Assembly (NCBI GenBank): GCA_027366165.1
Contig: DAHXKX010000023.1
Coordinates: 1-34,724, forward strand
From: Actinomycetota bacterium
GTDB lineage: Bacteria > Actinomycetota > Acidimicrobiia > Acidimicrobiales > Acidimicrobiaceae
Direction: 5' to 3'
DNA length: 34,724 nucleotides
The stretch's first letter is position 1; each line of letters starts with the position of its first letter. This document shows, piece after piece, positions 1 to 7,398 of this stretch. The translations under genes were made by a program, and so were the position numbers. The notes beneath the pieces are model-generated. The model saw only the letters and a program-made list of their open reading frames with translations. It had not been told where the DNA came from and searched no databases.

Positions 1-329
1 GCAGTCAACAGTTGATGTGACCTTAACTTTCAATCACAATGGAGTTGACCGACCATCTAAAGCGGCGTCGAACAATGTCGATGAATTCCGCTCGGACTGG
101 TCCGATAATCATGTCACGATATATGATTCTAATGACGGAACTACTCACGGTGAGGAGATCCGAAGATGCAGGTTGGGCGATATTCAAATGATTCTCATTG
201 ATTCGGGAACCACGGTGTCTACGGATAATCAATAAAATGACGTCCAATCTAATTCAAAGCTATCTGCTACGCTAAGAAAAGAGCAAACGATAGCATGAGC
301 AGGATCCACCACCAAATTCAGGGCAAGCC
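1..329. other. intergenic or window-edge region without a clear gene
   Basis: Short open frames exist on both strands (17-235 plus, 23-247 minus) but they overlap each other, resemble no family I know and have no convincing ribosome binding site. I see no gene here. The stretch may be the 5' regulatory region of the plus-strand gene that starts at 330, and it contains one sigma-28-like promoter match, listed separately. Confidence 0.5.
82..108 (+). promoter_or_regulatory. candidate FliA/WhiG-type (sigma-28) promoter
   Basis: TGAA at 82-85, a 15-base spacer and TCCGATAA at 101-108 match the sigma-28 consensus TAAA-N15-GCCGATAA at 3 of 4 and 7 of 8 positions with exact spacing. It points toward the RsiG-like gene and the flagellar-type sigma gene on the same strand, though the first start codon is more than 200 bases away. 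It is a match by eye only and could be chance. Confidence 0.3.
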
Positions 330-863
330 ATGACATACTCGATCGAAGATTTCGACGCCGTACTCAACCGGGCACGTCCTATTACTTTGTCGACCCCCGC
401 CTCCACGCTCAGACAGTGGCGAGTGGAACTAGTTCGAGCGTCGGTCTTTATATCCTACGCCATTGGGGTGTTGTCTCTGGATATCGAGATCCTCCACCAA
501 AGCATAGTGTCTACTAGCGAGAACGTCCTCCAATCACTCGTAGACGACCTTCCCGGCATACTTGCAGCCGGATGGGTTGGCGGTGGTTGGTCACTCTCCC
601 CTGACGCCTCCGTGTCCGTTGGCGCAGCGGCCGAACTGGCAGCAGATCAAGCTGACAGCCTGCTTGAATTGCACAGAGAAATGGTAACTAGCGACTTGGG
701 TGATCCCACTCTGGTTCGCGACCTTCTTAGCCGAATCGAGGAGCAACGAGAGTCCCTAGCCCTCAGGAGGGCGCAACTCGAAGACCGGATAAGACAAATT
801 CAACACATCGTTCGCGAACAGTATGCTGTCGGCGGTGCCTCGGTCGACGACTGGCTCGATTAA
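330..863 (+). CDS. RsiG-like putative anti-sigma factor
   Basis: A 177-residue helical protein with no signal peptide or membrane segment. I see two helices that align by eye, without gaps, with the two conserved helices of RsiG, the actinobacterial anti-sigma factor that binds WhiG through c-di-GMP. The first is residues 33-56 (core ISYAIGVLSLDIEIL). The second is residues 136-166 (core RRAQLEDRIRQIQ), followed by GGASVDDWL at 168-176, which resembles the RsiG tail. The RsiG ligand motif E(X)3S(X)2R(X)3Q(X)3D is degenerate in both helices: S-S-I-S-E in the first and R-A-R-E-R in the second. The next gene on the strand is a FliA/WhiG-type sigma factor, which fits a sigma/anti-sigma pair. The start ATG at 330 has only a weak GGGCAA upstream. 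The family assignment is inference from recalled consensus and gene context. Confidence 0.5.
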   Translation: MTYSIEDFDAVLNRARPITLSTPASTLRQWRVELVRASVFISYAIGVLSLDIEILHQSIVSTSENVLQSLVDDLPGILAAGWVGGGWSLSPDASVSVGAAAELAADQADSLLELHREMVTSDLGDPTLVRDLLSRIEEQRESLALRRAQLEDRIRQIQHIVREQYAVGGASVDDWLD

Positions 864-1276
864 GCCACGGCGAAACTTAGCCAGACAACACTTAGCCAAA
901 CTTTGTAAATTTTTCATCTCCTCGACCGCCGGTGATTTTCACGCCTGGGCTCATGGCATCGAAATTCCGCTATCGTGCACCATTTCATCTCCCAGCAAGT
1001 CAGCATCTGTCAATATCTCCATGCCAGATCAATCGCTCAAGTCGTGGCGAATGAAACCGCAGCCGTGGCGACCGTGTGCACCAAAACATGGATCCTCTCC
1101 CAATCCTATTCAGGCAGGAATATTCACGACCTTTGGAGGCATATGGATCCAACCGCATTCTTTCAATTCTGCTTGATTTCCTCCCAACAACTTGTGATAC
1201 CATAGCCATGGAATTTCGCTATCTATACTTATGGGGCGAGACCGGCTTCTGTGGCGGGGGCAAAAAGGTAGGAAGC
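864..1276. other. intergenic region between the RsiG-like gene and the sigma factor gene
   Basis: About 410 bases without a believable gene. An open frame at 823-1176 is rich in Ser, Pro and Trp and looks non-coding. The sigma-factor frame happens to stay open back to 1076, but those extra residues match no sigma domain. A TATACT at 1224-1229 could be a -10 element for the sigma gene, but I see no good -35 partner. Confidence 0.4.
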
Positions 1277-2071
1277 GTGTTTAGACAAGGCGAATTGGTC
1301 CCTGATGAATCCAATCGGGTCGACCGGATTGAGCAACTGTGGTCTCAGTACTTCGATAGTCGTTCAACTGAAGACAGAAATAGACTGGTACTGTTCTACG
1401 CCCCTTTGGTGAAATTAGTAGCCAACCGTGTCGCCAGGGGTGTCAGTTCGTTTCAATCAGTCGAAGAGATTTGCTCCAGTGGCCACCTTGGCTTGATAAA
1501 TGCCGTCGAGAGGTTTGACCCTACCGAGGGATTCCTTTTCGCCACTTATGCCACGATCAGAATCCAAGGGGCAATCATCGACGAATTGCGCCGAGACGAT
1601 ATGTTGCCTAAACGGATGCGGGCTAGGGTTCGAACATATCAAGTGGCACGCGAATCGCTTGAAGCAGACCTGCACCGCACACCAACGCTTCGTGAACTGG
1701 CTGCACATCTTGAGACAACGATGGCTGAAATCATGGAGATCGACGACTTGGCAATCCTATCAAGTTACCTCGTACCGTTGTCGATGGTCGGAGAGGACCA
1801 AACCCGATTTGCTGTCGGATCATCCGTTGAACCGGGCGAAGCAGCGGTCCGATCGTCCATGCGTGACACGATCAAGGCAGCACTGATGCGCATCACAGAA
1901 CGCCAGCGCCAAGTCTTGGTTCTGCACTATCTTGAGGGGTTTCATAAGAGCGAGATAGCAGAAACTCTTGGTATCGATCGATCGAGGGTAACCCAACTGA
2001 TCCAGCAGGGTTTGCGCAACCTGCGAACGCAACTCGAGGACCAGCATGGCTTGGGACGCGACCTCGAATAG
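1277..2071 (+). CDS. fliA: FliA/WhiG-type RNA polymerase sigma factor
   Basis: A sigma-70 group 3 factor that should direct RNA polymerase to late flagellar promoters. From the GTG at 1277 it has 264 residues, a normal FliA length. An AAAAGG lies nine bases upstream, and the longer upstream frame adds only non-homologous residues. Region 2 spans about residues 37-107, with the hallmark QGAIIDELRRDDMLPKRMR at 97-115. Region 3 follows at 118-175, with RTPTLRELAAHL. Region 4 at 195-255 contains the helix-turn-helix KSEIAETLGIDRSRVTQLIQ. It faces the csrA end of the flagellar operon and follows an RsiG-like gene that may encode its anti-sigma partner. FliA and WhiG are homologous. I favour the flagellar role because of the neighbours. 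Confidence 0.88.
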   Translation: MFRQGELVPDESNRVDRIEQLWSQYFDSRSTEDRNRLVLFYAPLVKLVANRVARGVSSFQSVEEICSSGHLGLINAVERFDPTEGFLFATYATIRIQGAIIDELRRDDMLPKRMRARVRTYQVARESLEADLHRTPTLRELAAHLETTMAEIMEIDDLAILSSYLVPLSMVGEDQTRFAVGSSVEPGEAAVRSSMRDTIKAALMRITERQRQVLVLHYLEGFHKSEIAETLGIDRSRVTQLIQQGLRNLRTQLEDQHGLGRDLE

Positions 2072-2250
2072 CTTCGACTCCGACTTTCCGTCAGAAACCG
2101 CCTTGGTTCACACACAGCTTCTGAAATCTGGGGATACTTGACCGCGCATTTCAAAGTTCAGTCAAATTTTGAATGGCTTCCAACATTTTCGAAGTGCACA
2201 GTGAGGACGAAGGTGCGGTCGTCACGACAACTTTTGGCGAAACTGCGATG

Positions 2251-2274
2251 ATCCGGCGACGGGTATTGCCGGAT
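2251..2274 (-). terminator. possible hairpin downstream of csrA
   Basis: ATCCGGC and GCCGGAT form a perfect 7-bp stem with a 10-base loop, 13 bases past the csrA stop. No T-tract follows on the minus strand, so it is at best a weak or factor-dependent terminator between the convergent csrA and sigma genes. Confidence 0.3.
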
Positions 2275-2286
2275 TCTAGCGATACC

Positions 2287-2571
2287 TTATTCAGGAGGTT
2301 TTGCAGTTGGAGACTTTGCCATGGCATTAGCCCGACGAGCACCAAACGAGGCCCAGTTCGCCGCATCCACTGCGAGCGACGGGGCAGCATTGGCCGATTC
2401 CATGTTTTCCTGACGAATCCGGTCGAGTACCTCCTGTCGATCGATACGCACGTGCTTTGGCGCCTCAATGCCGAGCCTGACGCGACCATTTGGCGAAACC
2501 GACAGGACGGTGACCACTATGTCATCCCCTATGAGGATCTTTTGACCAATTTCGCGGGTAAGTGCCAGCAT
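2287..2571 (-). CDS. csrA: carbon storage/translational regulator CsrA
   Basis: A small RNA-binding protein that represses translation by binding GGA-containing hairpins in mRNA leaders; in many flagellated bacteria it controls flagellin and is antagonised by FliW. The N-terminus MLALTREIGQKILIGDDI and the segment VRLGIEAPKHVRIDR are diagnostic, including the RNA-binding Leu4 and the Arg of the VRIDR segment. At 94 residues it is longer than the usual 60-75; the last 30 or so residues (Ala- and Pro-rich) form a tail of unknown role. It lies six bases after fliW in the same operon, the classical partner-switch pair. Confidence 0.93.
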   Translation of the reverse strand: MLALTREIGQKILIGDDIVVTVLSVSPNGRVRLGIEAPKHVRIDRQEVLDRIRQENMESANAAPSLAVDAANWASFGARRANAMAKSPTAKPPE

Positions 2572-2577
2572 GGCTCT

Positions 2578-3045
2578 TCAGTCATCTCCTTCGCTGGGAA
2601 ACGGAGTCCTGACACTCCATCCAATCTCCCGCTCACTAAAAAGAGGTACAAGTTGATCCGCGATGCCGGTTCGGCGATTTATCACGATCGGTGAATACAA
2701 ATTCGCCGTCGAACGGGTGAGTGGCTCCTGGGGATGAACAATCACGAGAAGCATCACGTCTTCCGAACTGGACAGACCCAGATTTTCCGCAATTACCTCA
2801 TCAATCTCAACTTCGTACTCCCGCCACAGGATCCAAGGCGACATCACTAGCAGGGCGAGATTGCTCAAGGCGCCACCAGCTTGCATCTGCACGGTGTCGG
2901 TGCAAATGAGACGTCCGAAGACACCTTCCGGCCCTTCTCCAACGGGCTCAACTACAAAATGTCTTGCGCCGTCGAATCCAGGCATATCACGTTTGAAGGT
3001 TAGCTCCATTCTCGTGATAAGAATGGGGTCCATTACCATATACAT
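2578..3045 (-). CDS. fliW: flagellar assembly factor FliW
   Basis: A cytoplasmic protein of 155 residues that in Bacillus binds flagellin and CsrA alternately, so that flagellin export releases FliW to inhibit CsrA. Diagnostic features are the early DMPGFDGARHF segment (compare F-x-x-GxPGF in the family), SPWILWREYEVEI and the late NLYSPIVINRRTGIADQLV. GGGAGAG lies 8-9 bases before the ATG at 3045. Several in-frame Met codons follow within 13 residues, so the exact start is uncertain. It sits between flgL and csrA on the same strand. Confidence 0.92.
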   Translation of the reverse strand: MYMVMDPILITRMELTFKRDMPGFDGARHFVVEPVGEGPEGVFGRLICTDTVQMQAGGALSNLALLVMSPWILWREYEVEIDEVIAENLGLSSSEDVMLLVIVHPQEPLTRSTANLYSPIVINRRTGIADQLVPLFSEREIGWSVRTPFPSEGDD

Positions 3046-3128
3046 GAGCCGTGCTCTCCCTCGCGTTCAGTCAGATGGATATCAATTTGGTTCGATTTCA
3101 AAGGGTATCATTTGGAAGCCCAATTCTA

Positions 3129-4031
3129 TCAAGGTGCGATGAACTGTTGGAGCGTTTCGGGGATGGCCCGCGAGGCCGCCCAGAGTGCCGCCTGATAATT
3201 GGCCATCTCTGCATTCAACTGCGTCGTCGTCGAAGCCACGTTAATATCCAGGAGGTTAGCCTGGTTGGCTTGAACGTTGGAAATCTGAGCGGTTAGGGCA
3301 GTCGAGATACCCGAAACCTGCTCAGATGCCGTTCCCATAATGGCGCTGGCCTGCTGCGCAACAGAGAGGTTGGCATCAAGCGCAGTTAGGGCGGTCGAGA
3401 TCTCCGTGGAGGTAGGTACTCCTGTCTGAAGAGCTGTAGCCACCGCAGTCAGAGTAGCGAATACATTGGAGGCGCCAACCCCGAACATCGAGGGCCCCGG
3501 CACCGAGATGCCCACCGTATGTCCCACGCCTGGTCCAGGCCCCAAGACAACGGTGGGAACATCAGTGTTGCCAAGGTAATTGCCACTTGAGTCATATGCT
3601 TGCACCGAAGCAGAGGTCCCCCCAAAGAGGGGCCTACCCTCGAACTGAGTGTTAGAAAGCGAAAGAAGGTTGGATATCACCCCCCGCAACTGGGTTCCAA
3701 TCGCCTGATATGAAGTGGAGTTTTGCGCACCTTGATTTGCCGCCTGGAGCAACAACGTATGCGCCGATTGCATTGATTCGATGACGTCATTGGCTGTACT
3801 GGTAGCAGTGCTCAACCATGTGGTGGCCAACGCCGCGTTCGATTGCCAACTACTCAGCTGACTCGCCTGACTCGACAGGCCCAGCACCTGGGTGACCGCC
3901 GCAGGATTGTCCGATGGCAGGTTAAGCTGCTGACCCGAAGCGAGTTGTGTCTGGAGCTGCGAGATACTGTTTTCCTGCAGCGAGAGCTGGTTGGACAGCA
4001 TCTGGGTTAGCGCAGCAGTAGTAATTGACAT
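3129..4031 (-). CDS. flgL: flagellar hook-filament junction protein FlgL
   Basis: The 300-residue hook-associated protein 3, which joins the hook (through FlgK) to the filament. The N-terminal helix (ITTAALTQMLSNQLSLQ, then LQTQLASGQQLNLPSDNP) has the flagellin-like pattern seen in FlgL: SGxxxxxPSDNP near residues 33-43. The C-terminal helix (residues about 260-297) is the matching coiled-coil half. It starts one base after the flgK stop, so the two are co-transcribed and probably co-translated. Flagellin itself would have a longer variable domain and different termini, so FlgL is preferred. Confidence 0.9.
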   Translation of the reverse strand: MSITTAALTQMLSNQLSLQENSISQLQTQLASGQQLNLPSDNPAAVTQVLGLSSQASQLSSWQSNAALATTWLSTATSTANDVIESMQSAHTLLLQAANQGAQNSTSYQAIGTQLRGVISNLLSLSNTQFEGRPLFGGTSASVQAYDSSGNYLGNTDVPTVVLGPGPGVGHTVGISVPGPSMFGVGASNVFATLTAVATALQTGVPTSTEISTALTALDANLSVAQQASAIMGTASEQVSGISTALTAQISNVQANQANLLDINVASTTTQLNAEMANYQAALWAASRAIPETLQQFIAP

Positions 4032-4032
4032 T

Positions 4033-5490
4033 TCACACCGCCTGCATCAAAGCCTGAAGGTTTGCGGTTATGACATTGACCACCTTCGAAACTGCTTGAA
4101 AGGCATTCTGGGCGGACAGTATCTTGAGCTCCTGGTTGTTCATGTCGACTCCTGATATCGTCGACATATTGTTAGACGCCGTGGTTGCCAGGCTCGATGC
4201 TGCTGCCGCCACTGTGGATGCGTTTGAGGCCTGCGTCCCAAGTGCACCGATCATCATCTGATAGAGAGCATCGGGACCGGTGGCAGAAGAAGCGAGAGCA
4301 GCCATCGCCTGCGCATTTGATCCATCGAATGTCGGGGTGCCGATCACGTTGCTGTTATTCGGACCTGGTGCAGACGCGGTTGCTATCAATGTCGGATCGG
4401 CAACCAAAGCTGGGGAGACTAAAATCGTCTCAGCGGAGCCAAATCCGCCAGAACTGGTTGTGTAGCTGGTTGACGACCCGCCGTTAACGAAGACACTGGG
4501 CAATATTGTCCCAGTATAACCTCCAGCAATTCCAGATCCCGGATTGCCATTGACATTCAATCCGTTCGCCTGAAGCGAATTCAAATTTGTGGCCAAAGAG
4601 TCCGCTACCGAATTGAGCTTTGCCTCATAGCTTGGAATTGTCGAATTTACAGCTGTTATATTGGCGCCAATGGAACCTCTGACGTCCACAGCAACACCAT
4701 TGGAAGTGCTAATCCCGAGATTTGTGTTAACAGCTGATCCAGTGGATGAGAGCGTCTGAGCCACATCTCCGGCAACCAACTGAACTCCATCGAGATACAC
4801 CGAAACTGAACCATTGGGTGCAGTAGTGCTCGTGACGCCCATCAAACCAGCCAGCTTGTTGACGGCGGCCGTGCTCTGATCGATCAGTGAATTCACGTTC
4901 TGGCTCCCGGCCGCCCCTGCCACGATGCCGGCGTTCAACTGCGCCACCTGCGATAGGAGCGCGTTCGATTGAGCAAGCCATCCGCCATCATTGGCACCTG
5001 AACCTACTTGGCTTTGCAGTGAGGAAGACAGCTGGCTGAGTTCCGAGTAGCCACTGCTGATTGACGCTGCCACCGTCTGAGCAGCACCCACAAAAGCCTG
5101 TTGAACTCCAGCCTGATTCGGATTGGAGGCGAGAGCAGATAGATCAGACCAAAATGTGGACAACTGTGATGAGATCCCCGAGCTACTGGGCTCGGGGAAG
5201 ACCGACTCAATCGATTTCATCACCTGGTTCATCTGACCGGCCGCTCCTTGTACACCCTGGGCCGCGATATTCGCAGCCACATAGACTGCGTCAGTCAGTC
5301 GGGTCACCGACCCGATAAGGACCCCCTGACCTGATCCAGATGGTCCTTTCCCCGCTTCAGGAGAAAGATTCACCTGCTCTGCGGCGTACCCTGGGGTGTT
5401 GATATTGGCTAGATTGTTCGAAGCTGTATTTAGGTCAGCAGTATCCGCAGCGAGCCCACTGGCAACGATTGAAAGGCCCATGTCGCTCAT
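4033..5490 (-). CDS. flgK: flagellar hook-associated protein FlgK
   Basis: Hook-associated protein 1, 485 residues, which forms the first junction ring on the hook after export through the flagellar gate. The N-terminus has the rod/hook-family motif LNTASNNLANINTPGYAAEQ. The C-terminus ends with SGVDMNNQELKILSAQNAFQ and a helix containing VSKVVNVITANLQALM, as in FlgK. The middle is Ser-, Ala- and Asn-rich, as expected for a secreted surface subunit. Its ATG overlaps the stop of the upstream FlgN-like chaperone gene (ATGA), which fits chaperone and client being made together. Confidence 0.93.
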   Translation of the reverse strand: MSDMGLSIVASGLAADTADLNTASNNLANINTPGYAAEQVNLSPEAGKGPSGSGQGVLIGSVTRLTDAVYVAANIAAQGVQGAAGQMNQVMKSIESVFPEPSSSGISSQLSTFWSDLSALASNPNQAGVQQAFVGAAQTVAASISSGYSELSQLSSSLQSQVGSGANDGGWLAQSNALLSQVAQLNAGIVAGAAGSQNVNSLIDQSTAAVNKLAGLMGVTSTTAPNGSVSVYLDGVQLVAGDVAQTLSSTGSAVNTNLGISTSNGVAVDVRGSIGANITAVNSTIPSYEAKLNSVADSLATNLNSLQANGLNVNGNPGSGIAGGYTGTILPSVFVNGGSSTSYTTSSGGFGSAETILVSPALVADPTLIATASAPGPNNSNVIGTPTFDGSNAQAMAALASSATGPDALYQMMIGALGTQASNASTVAAAASSLATTASNNMSTISGVDMNNQELKILSAQNAFQAVSKVVNVITANLQALMQAV

Positions 5491-5999
5491 ATCATACCCT
5501 CAACCAGCACACCGCCCCTTGGGGCGTTCCGTCCATATGTGCTCTGGCCGTCAGTTTGCAGGAACCTCAAAGCGTCTTGGCTCAAAGTCGCCCGACGACT
5601 AATCGCTTCAGTCAATGACCTTGCCACACCCTGGATCTCTGTCACGGCTTCAATAAGAGCCCTACGCCGATCTAGCAAAATCTCACCCCACCCACCATCA
5701 ACACAAGCAGCAACGTCGCCGATCCGGGGCATTGGGTCGAGGTTGAGCTCATCGGCCAATCGAACGGTTGCAGAGGCACGAACCAACTCTGACAGTCGTA
5801 GAGCCTCGAACGCAATCTCAGCCTCATGGACAGCAGTTGGGATTGAACAGCCTTGATCACTGCTGGCAAGCGCTCCAAGTACGATCAATCGGTAACGAAT
5901 TGTCGCCAACAATTCAAGTTCACGATCCAGAGTCTCCACGAAATGTATAAGTAGGTCGTCAGTGTTCACCGACTGAATTAACGTCCCAGATGAGAACAA
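5487..5999 (-). CDS. flgN: FlgN-like export chaperone
   Basis: A predicted 170-residue all-helical protein. Similarity to FlgN, the cytoplasmic chaperone of FlgK and FlgL, is weak at sequence level. It rests on the helix pattern (LLIHFVETLDRELELLATI near the start, and long amphipathic helices at about 60-95 and 115-155) and above all on position directly before flgK with a 4-base overlap. The first codon of the open frame is TTG at 5999 with no clear Shine-Dalgarno. A GTG eleven codons later would begin just before the helix and is an alternative start. Confidence 0.6.
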   Translation of the reverse strand: MFSSGTLIQSVNTDDLLIHFVETLDRELELLATIRYRLIVLGALASSDQGCSIPTAVHEAEIAFEALRLSELVRASATVRLADELNLDPMPRIGDVAACVDGGWGEILLDRRRALIEAVTEIQGVARSLTEAISRRATLSQDALRFLQTDGQSTYGRNAPRGGVLVEGMI

Positions 6000-6022
6000 A
6001 ATTGAGGGGCACTAGGCAGAGA

Positions 6023-6295
6023 TCAAGCGTGGAATTCAGCTTGCGAATCGTTCACCCTCTCGGCCCTCGACTGAGTGCGAGCATAATGAAGCAGAACGGA
6101 CGAGACTAACCAAACCAGAATACTGTCGACGAACATAACTTCAGCCATACGGAAAAGCACGACCAGTATAGACAAGCTCTGCGTGAACATCTCATCAAAA
6201 GTTGGTAGCAGAACCAGGATCGAAATTACGACGACAGTCAGTGGACGGTACCTCTGAATATCCCCAATGAAAGCGTTGTAGTCTCTTCGTTTCAT
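6023..6295 (-). CDS. small two-helix membrane protein of unknown function
   Basis: Ninety residues starting at the ATG 6295, which overlaps the stop of the preceding FlhF-like gene as ATGA. A longer frame extends to 6466 but would lie inside that gene, so the coupled start is preferred. Two hydrophobic segments are visible: about residues 17-32 (PLTVVVISILVLLP) and 40-70 (SLSILVVLFRMAEVMFVDSILVWLVSSVLL). A charged tail follows. I recognise no family. Its place between the FlhF-like gene and flgN suggests a role in flagellar assembly or placement, but that is only context. Confidence 0.6.
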   Translation of the reverse strand: MKRRDYNAFIGDIQRYRPLTVVVISILVLLPTFDEMFTQSLSILVVLFRMAEVMFVDSILVWLVSSVLLHYARTQSRAERVNDSQAEFHA

Positions 6296-7398
6296 CTTCC
6301 ACTCTCCATGATTGAACCGACCAAAGCAAGCACCCAGCGAAGAGCCGAAGCTGGCAGACCATCGATGTAGACAATAGGATGTACTCCGAGAAGTTCGCCT
6401 GGGGCCGCGGTATCCGACAGAGACGACACTGCCAGAGCATCTATACATCCAAGCTGTCTTTGCCAACGATCTACATCTGATCGCTTATTGGTGGCTGACA
6501 CAGCACCCAGGACATAATCTGGCTTCAGCTTTTCCACCCAGGATGCCACCTCATTGAGACAGCGCGATCTCAACGGAGCGTCTACGACTATCACAGTCAC
6601 CTTCTTAGCACATTGGCGAAGAAGGATCTGCAATCGTGCCGAGTCACTGGGCTCAACAGCAAAAGGCTCAGACGATACGAGTCCCAGAGTGGCCACCACT
6701 TGCCTGGCCGCTGCAATGGCCTCATGACATTCGCCCACAACAACGATCACCGATCCACCGGAAATCGGAATGGGCCGTGCCTCCGGCAACTTTCTAAGGG
6801 AACGAAGCAGACCGTCAAGAGTGGCATCCGACTCACAGGGATGATACTGGCTGGGAACTCCGATACCGATTAGGCTCTCGATTAGTCCCTCGATCCTCTC
6901 GGGTTCAGCCACCACCGATTGCTCAAGATATTCTTGACGCCTTGTCTGAACTGAGCCTTCAGCTTTTGGAGTGCTTTGCCCATTGAGTGTCGCTTCCGCC
7001 TCAGAAAGCACACTACTGAAAACGTTTTCCGGGATCAAATCCAAACCCAAGACCACCTTGTCCTTGGTTCCTTCCACCAGATCGGACAGGGTAGTTCGCT
7101 CCGCGTACTTGAGCAGCTGATTTGCCCAGTCATCTGAGTCCGCGACAGCCTCGTCAGTGTGTGACCGATGAGACCATGGAGAACCAGCCTTTTCCTGCTT
7201 GGCCAAGCCTTCTGGCGGGGTAAGTCCAGCGATATAGGTCTCTCTTGCAAAGAAGCCGAAAAATCCGCCCCTTCTTGCCTTCCAGCACCGGATGGGTGCA
7301 CTGTCGCCCAGCTCTTGACGGGCACGCTGTATCGCCTCGTCGGATGTACGACCCTCGAACTCAAAGATTATCGGCTCACACGGCCGCAACAACTTCAC
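6292..7398 (-). CDS. degenerate FlhF-like protein
   Basis: A 368-residue protein directly downstream of flhA, the usual place of flhF (SRP-type GTPase that sets flagellar number and site). The N-terminus resembles FlhF domain N: FEGRTSDEAIQRARQELGD, then RRGGFFGFFARET. The middle (about 75-185) is charged and low in similarity. The C-terminal part (about 205-365) follows the alternating strand-helix pattern of an NG domain. Where the P-loop should be it reads GGSVIVVVGECHEAIAAA, with no GxxGxGK[ST]T. It therefore probably cannot hydrolyse GTP in the normal way. The start is GTG at 7398 with GGGAG nine bases upstream, and it overlaps flhA by 23 bases in another frame. Confidence 0.6.
   Translation of the reverse strand: MKLLRPCEPIIFEFEGRTSDEAIQRARQELGDSAPIRCWKARRGGFFGFFARETYIAGLTPPEGLAKQEKAGSPWSHRSHTDEAVADSDDWANQLLKYAERTTLSDLVEGTKDKVVLGLDLIPENVFSSVLSEAEATLNGQSTPKAEGSVQTRRQEYLEQSVVAEPERIEGLIESLIGIGVPSQYHPCESDATLDGLLRSLRKLPEARPIPISGGSVIVVVGECHEAIAAARQVVATLGLVSSEPFAVEPSDSARLQILLRQCAKKVTVIVVDAPLRSRCLNEVASWVEKLKPDYVLGAVSATNKRSDVDRWQRQLGCIDALAVSSLSDTAAPGELLGVHPIVYIDGLPASALRWVLALVGSIMESGR

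Noticed and set aside
1076-1276. N-terminal extension of the sigma factor
   Set aside because: No sigma homology and no ribosome binding site; the GTG at 1277 gives the family length and has an AAAAGG upstream.
7368-7375. Perfect GCCGATAA (sigma-28 -10) on the minus strand
   Set aside because: It lies inside the FlhF-like coding sequence and has no TAAA-like element 15 bases upstream.
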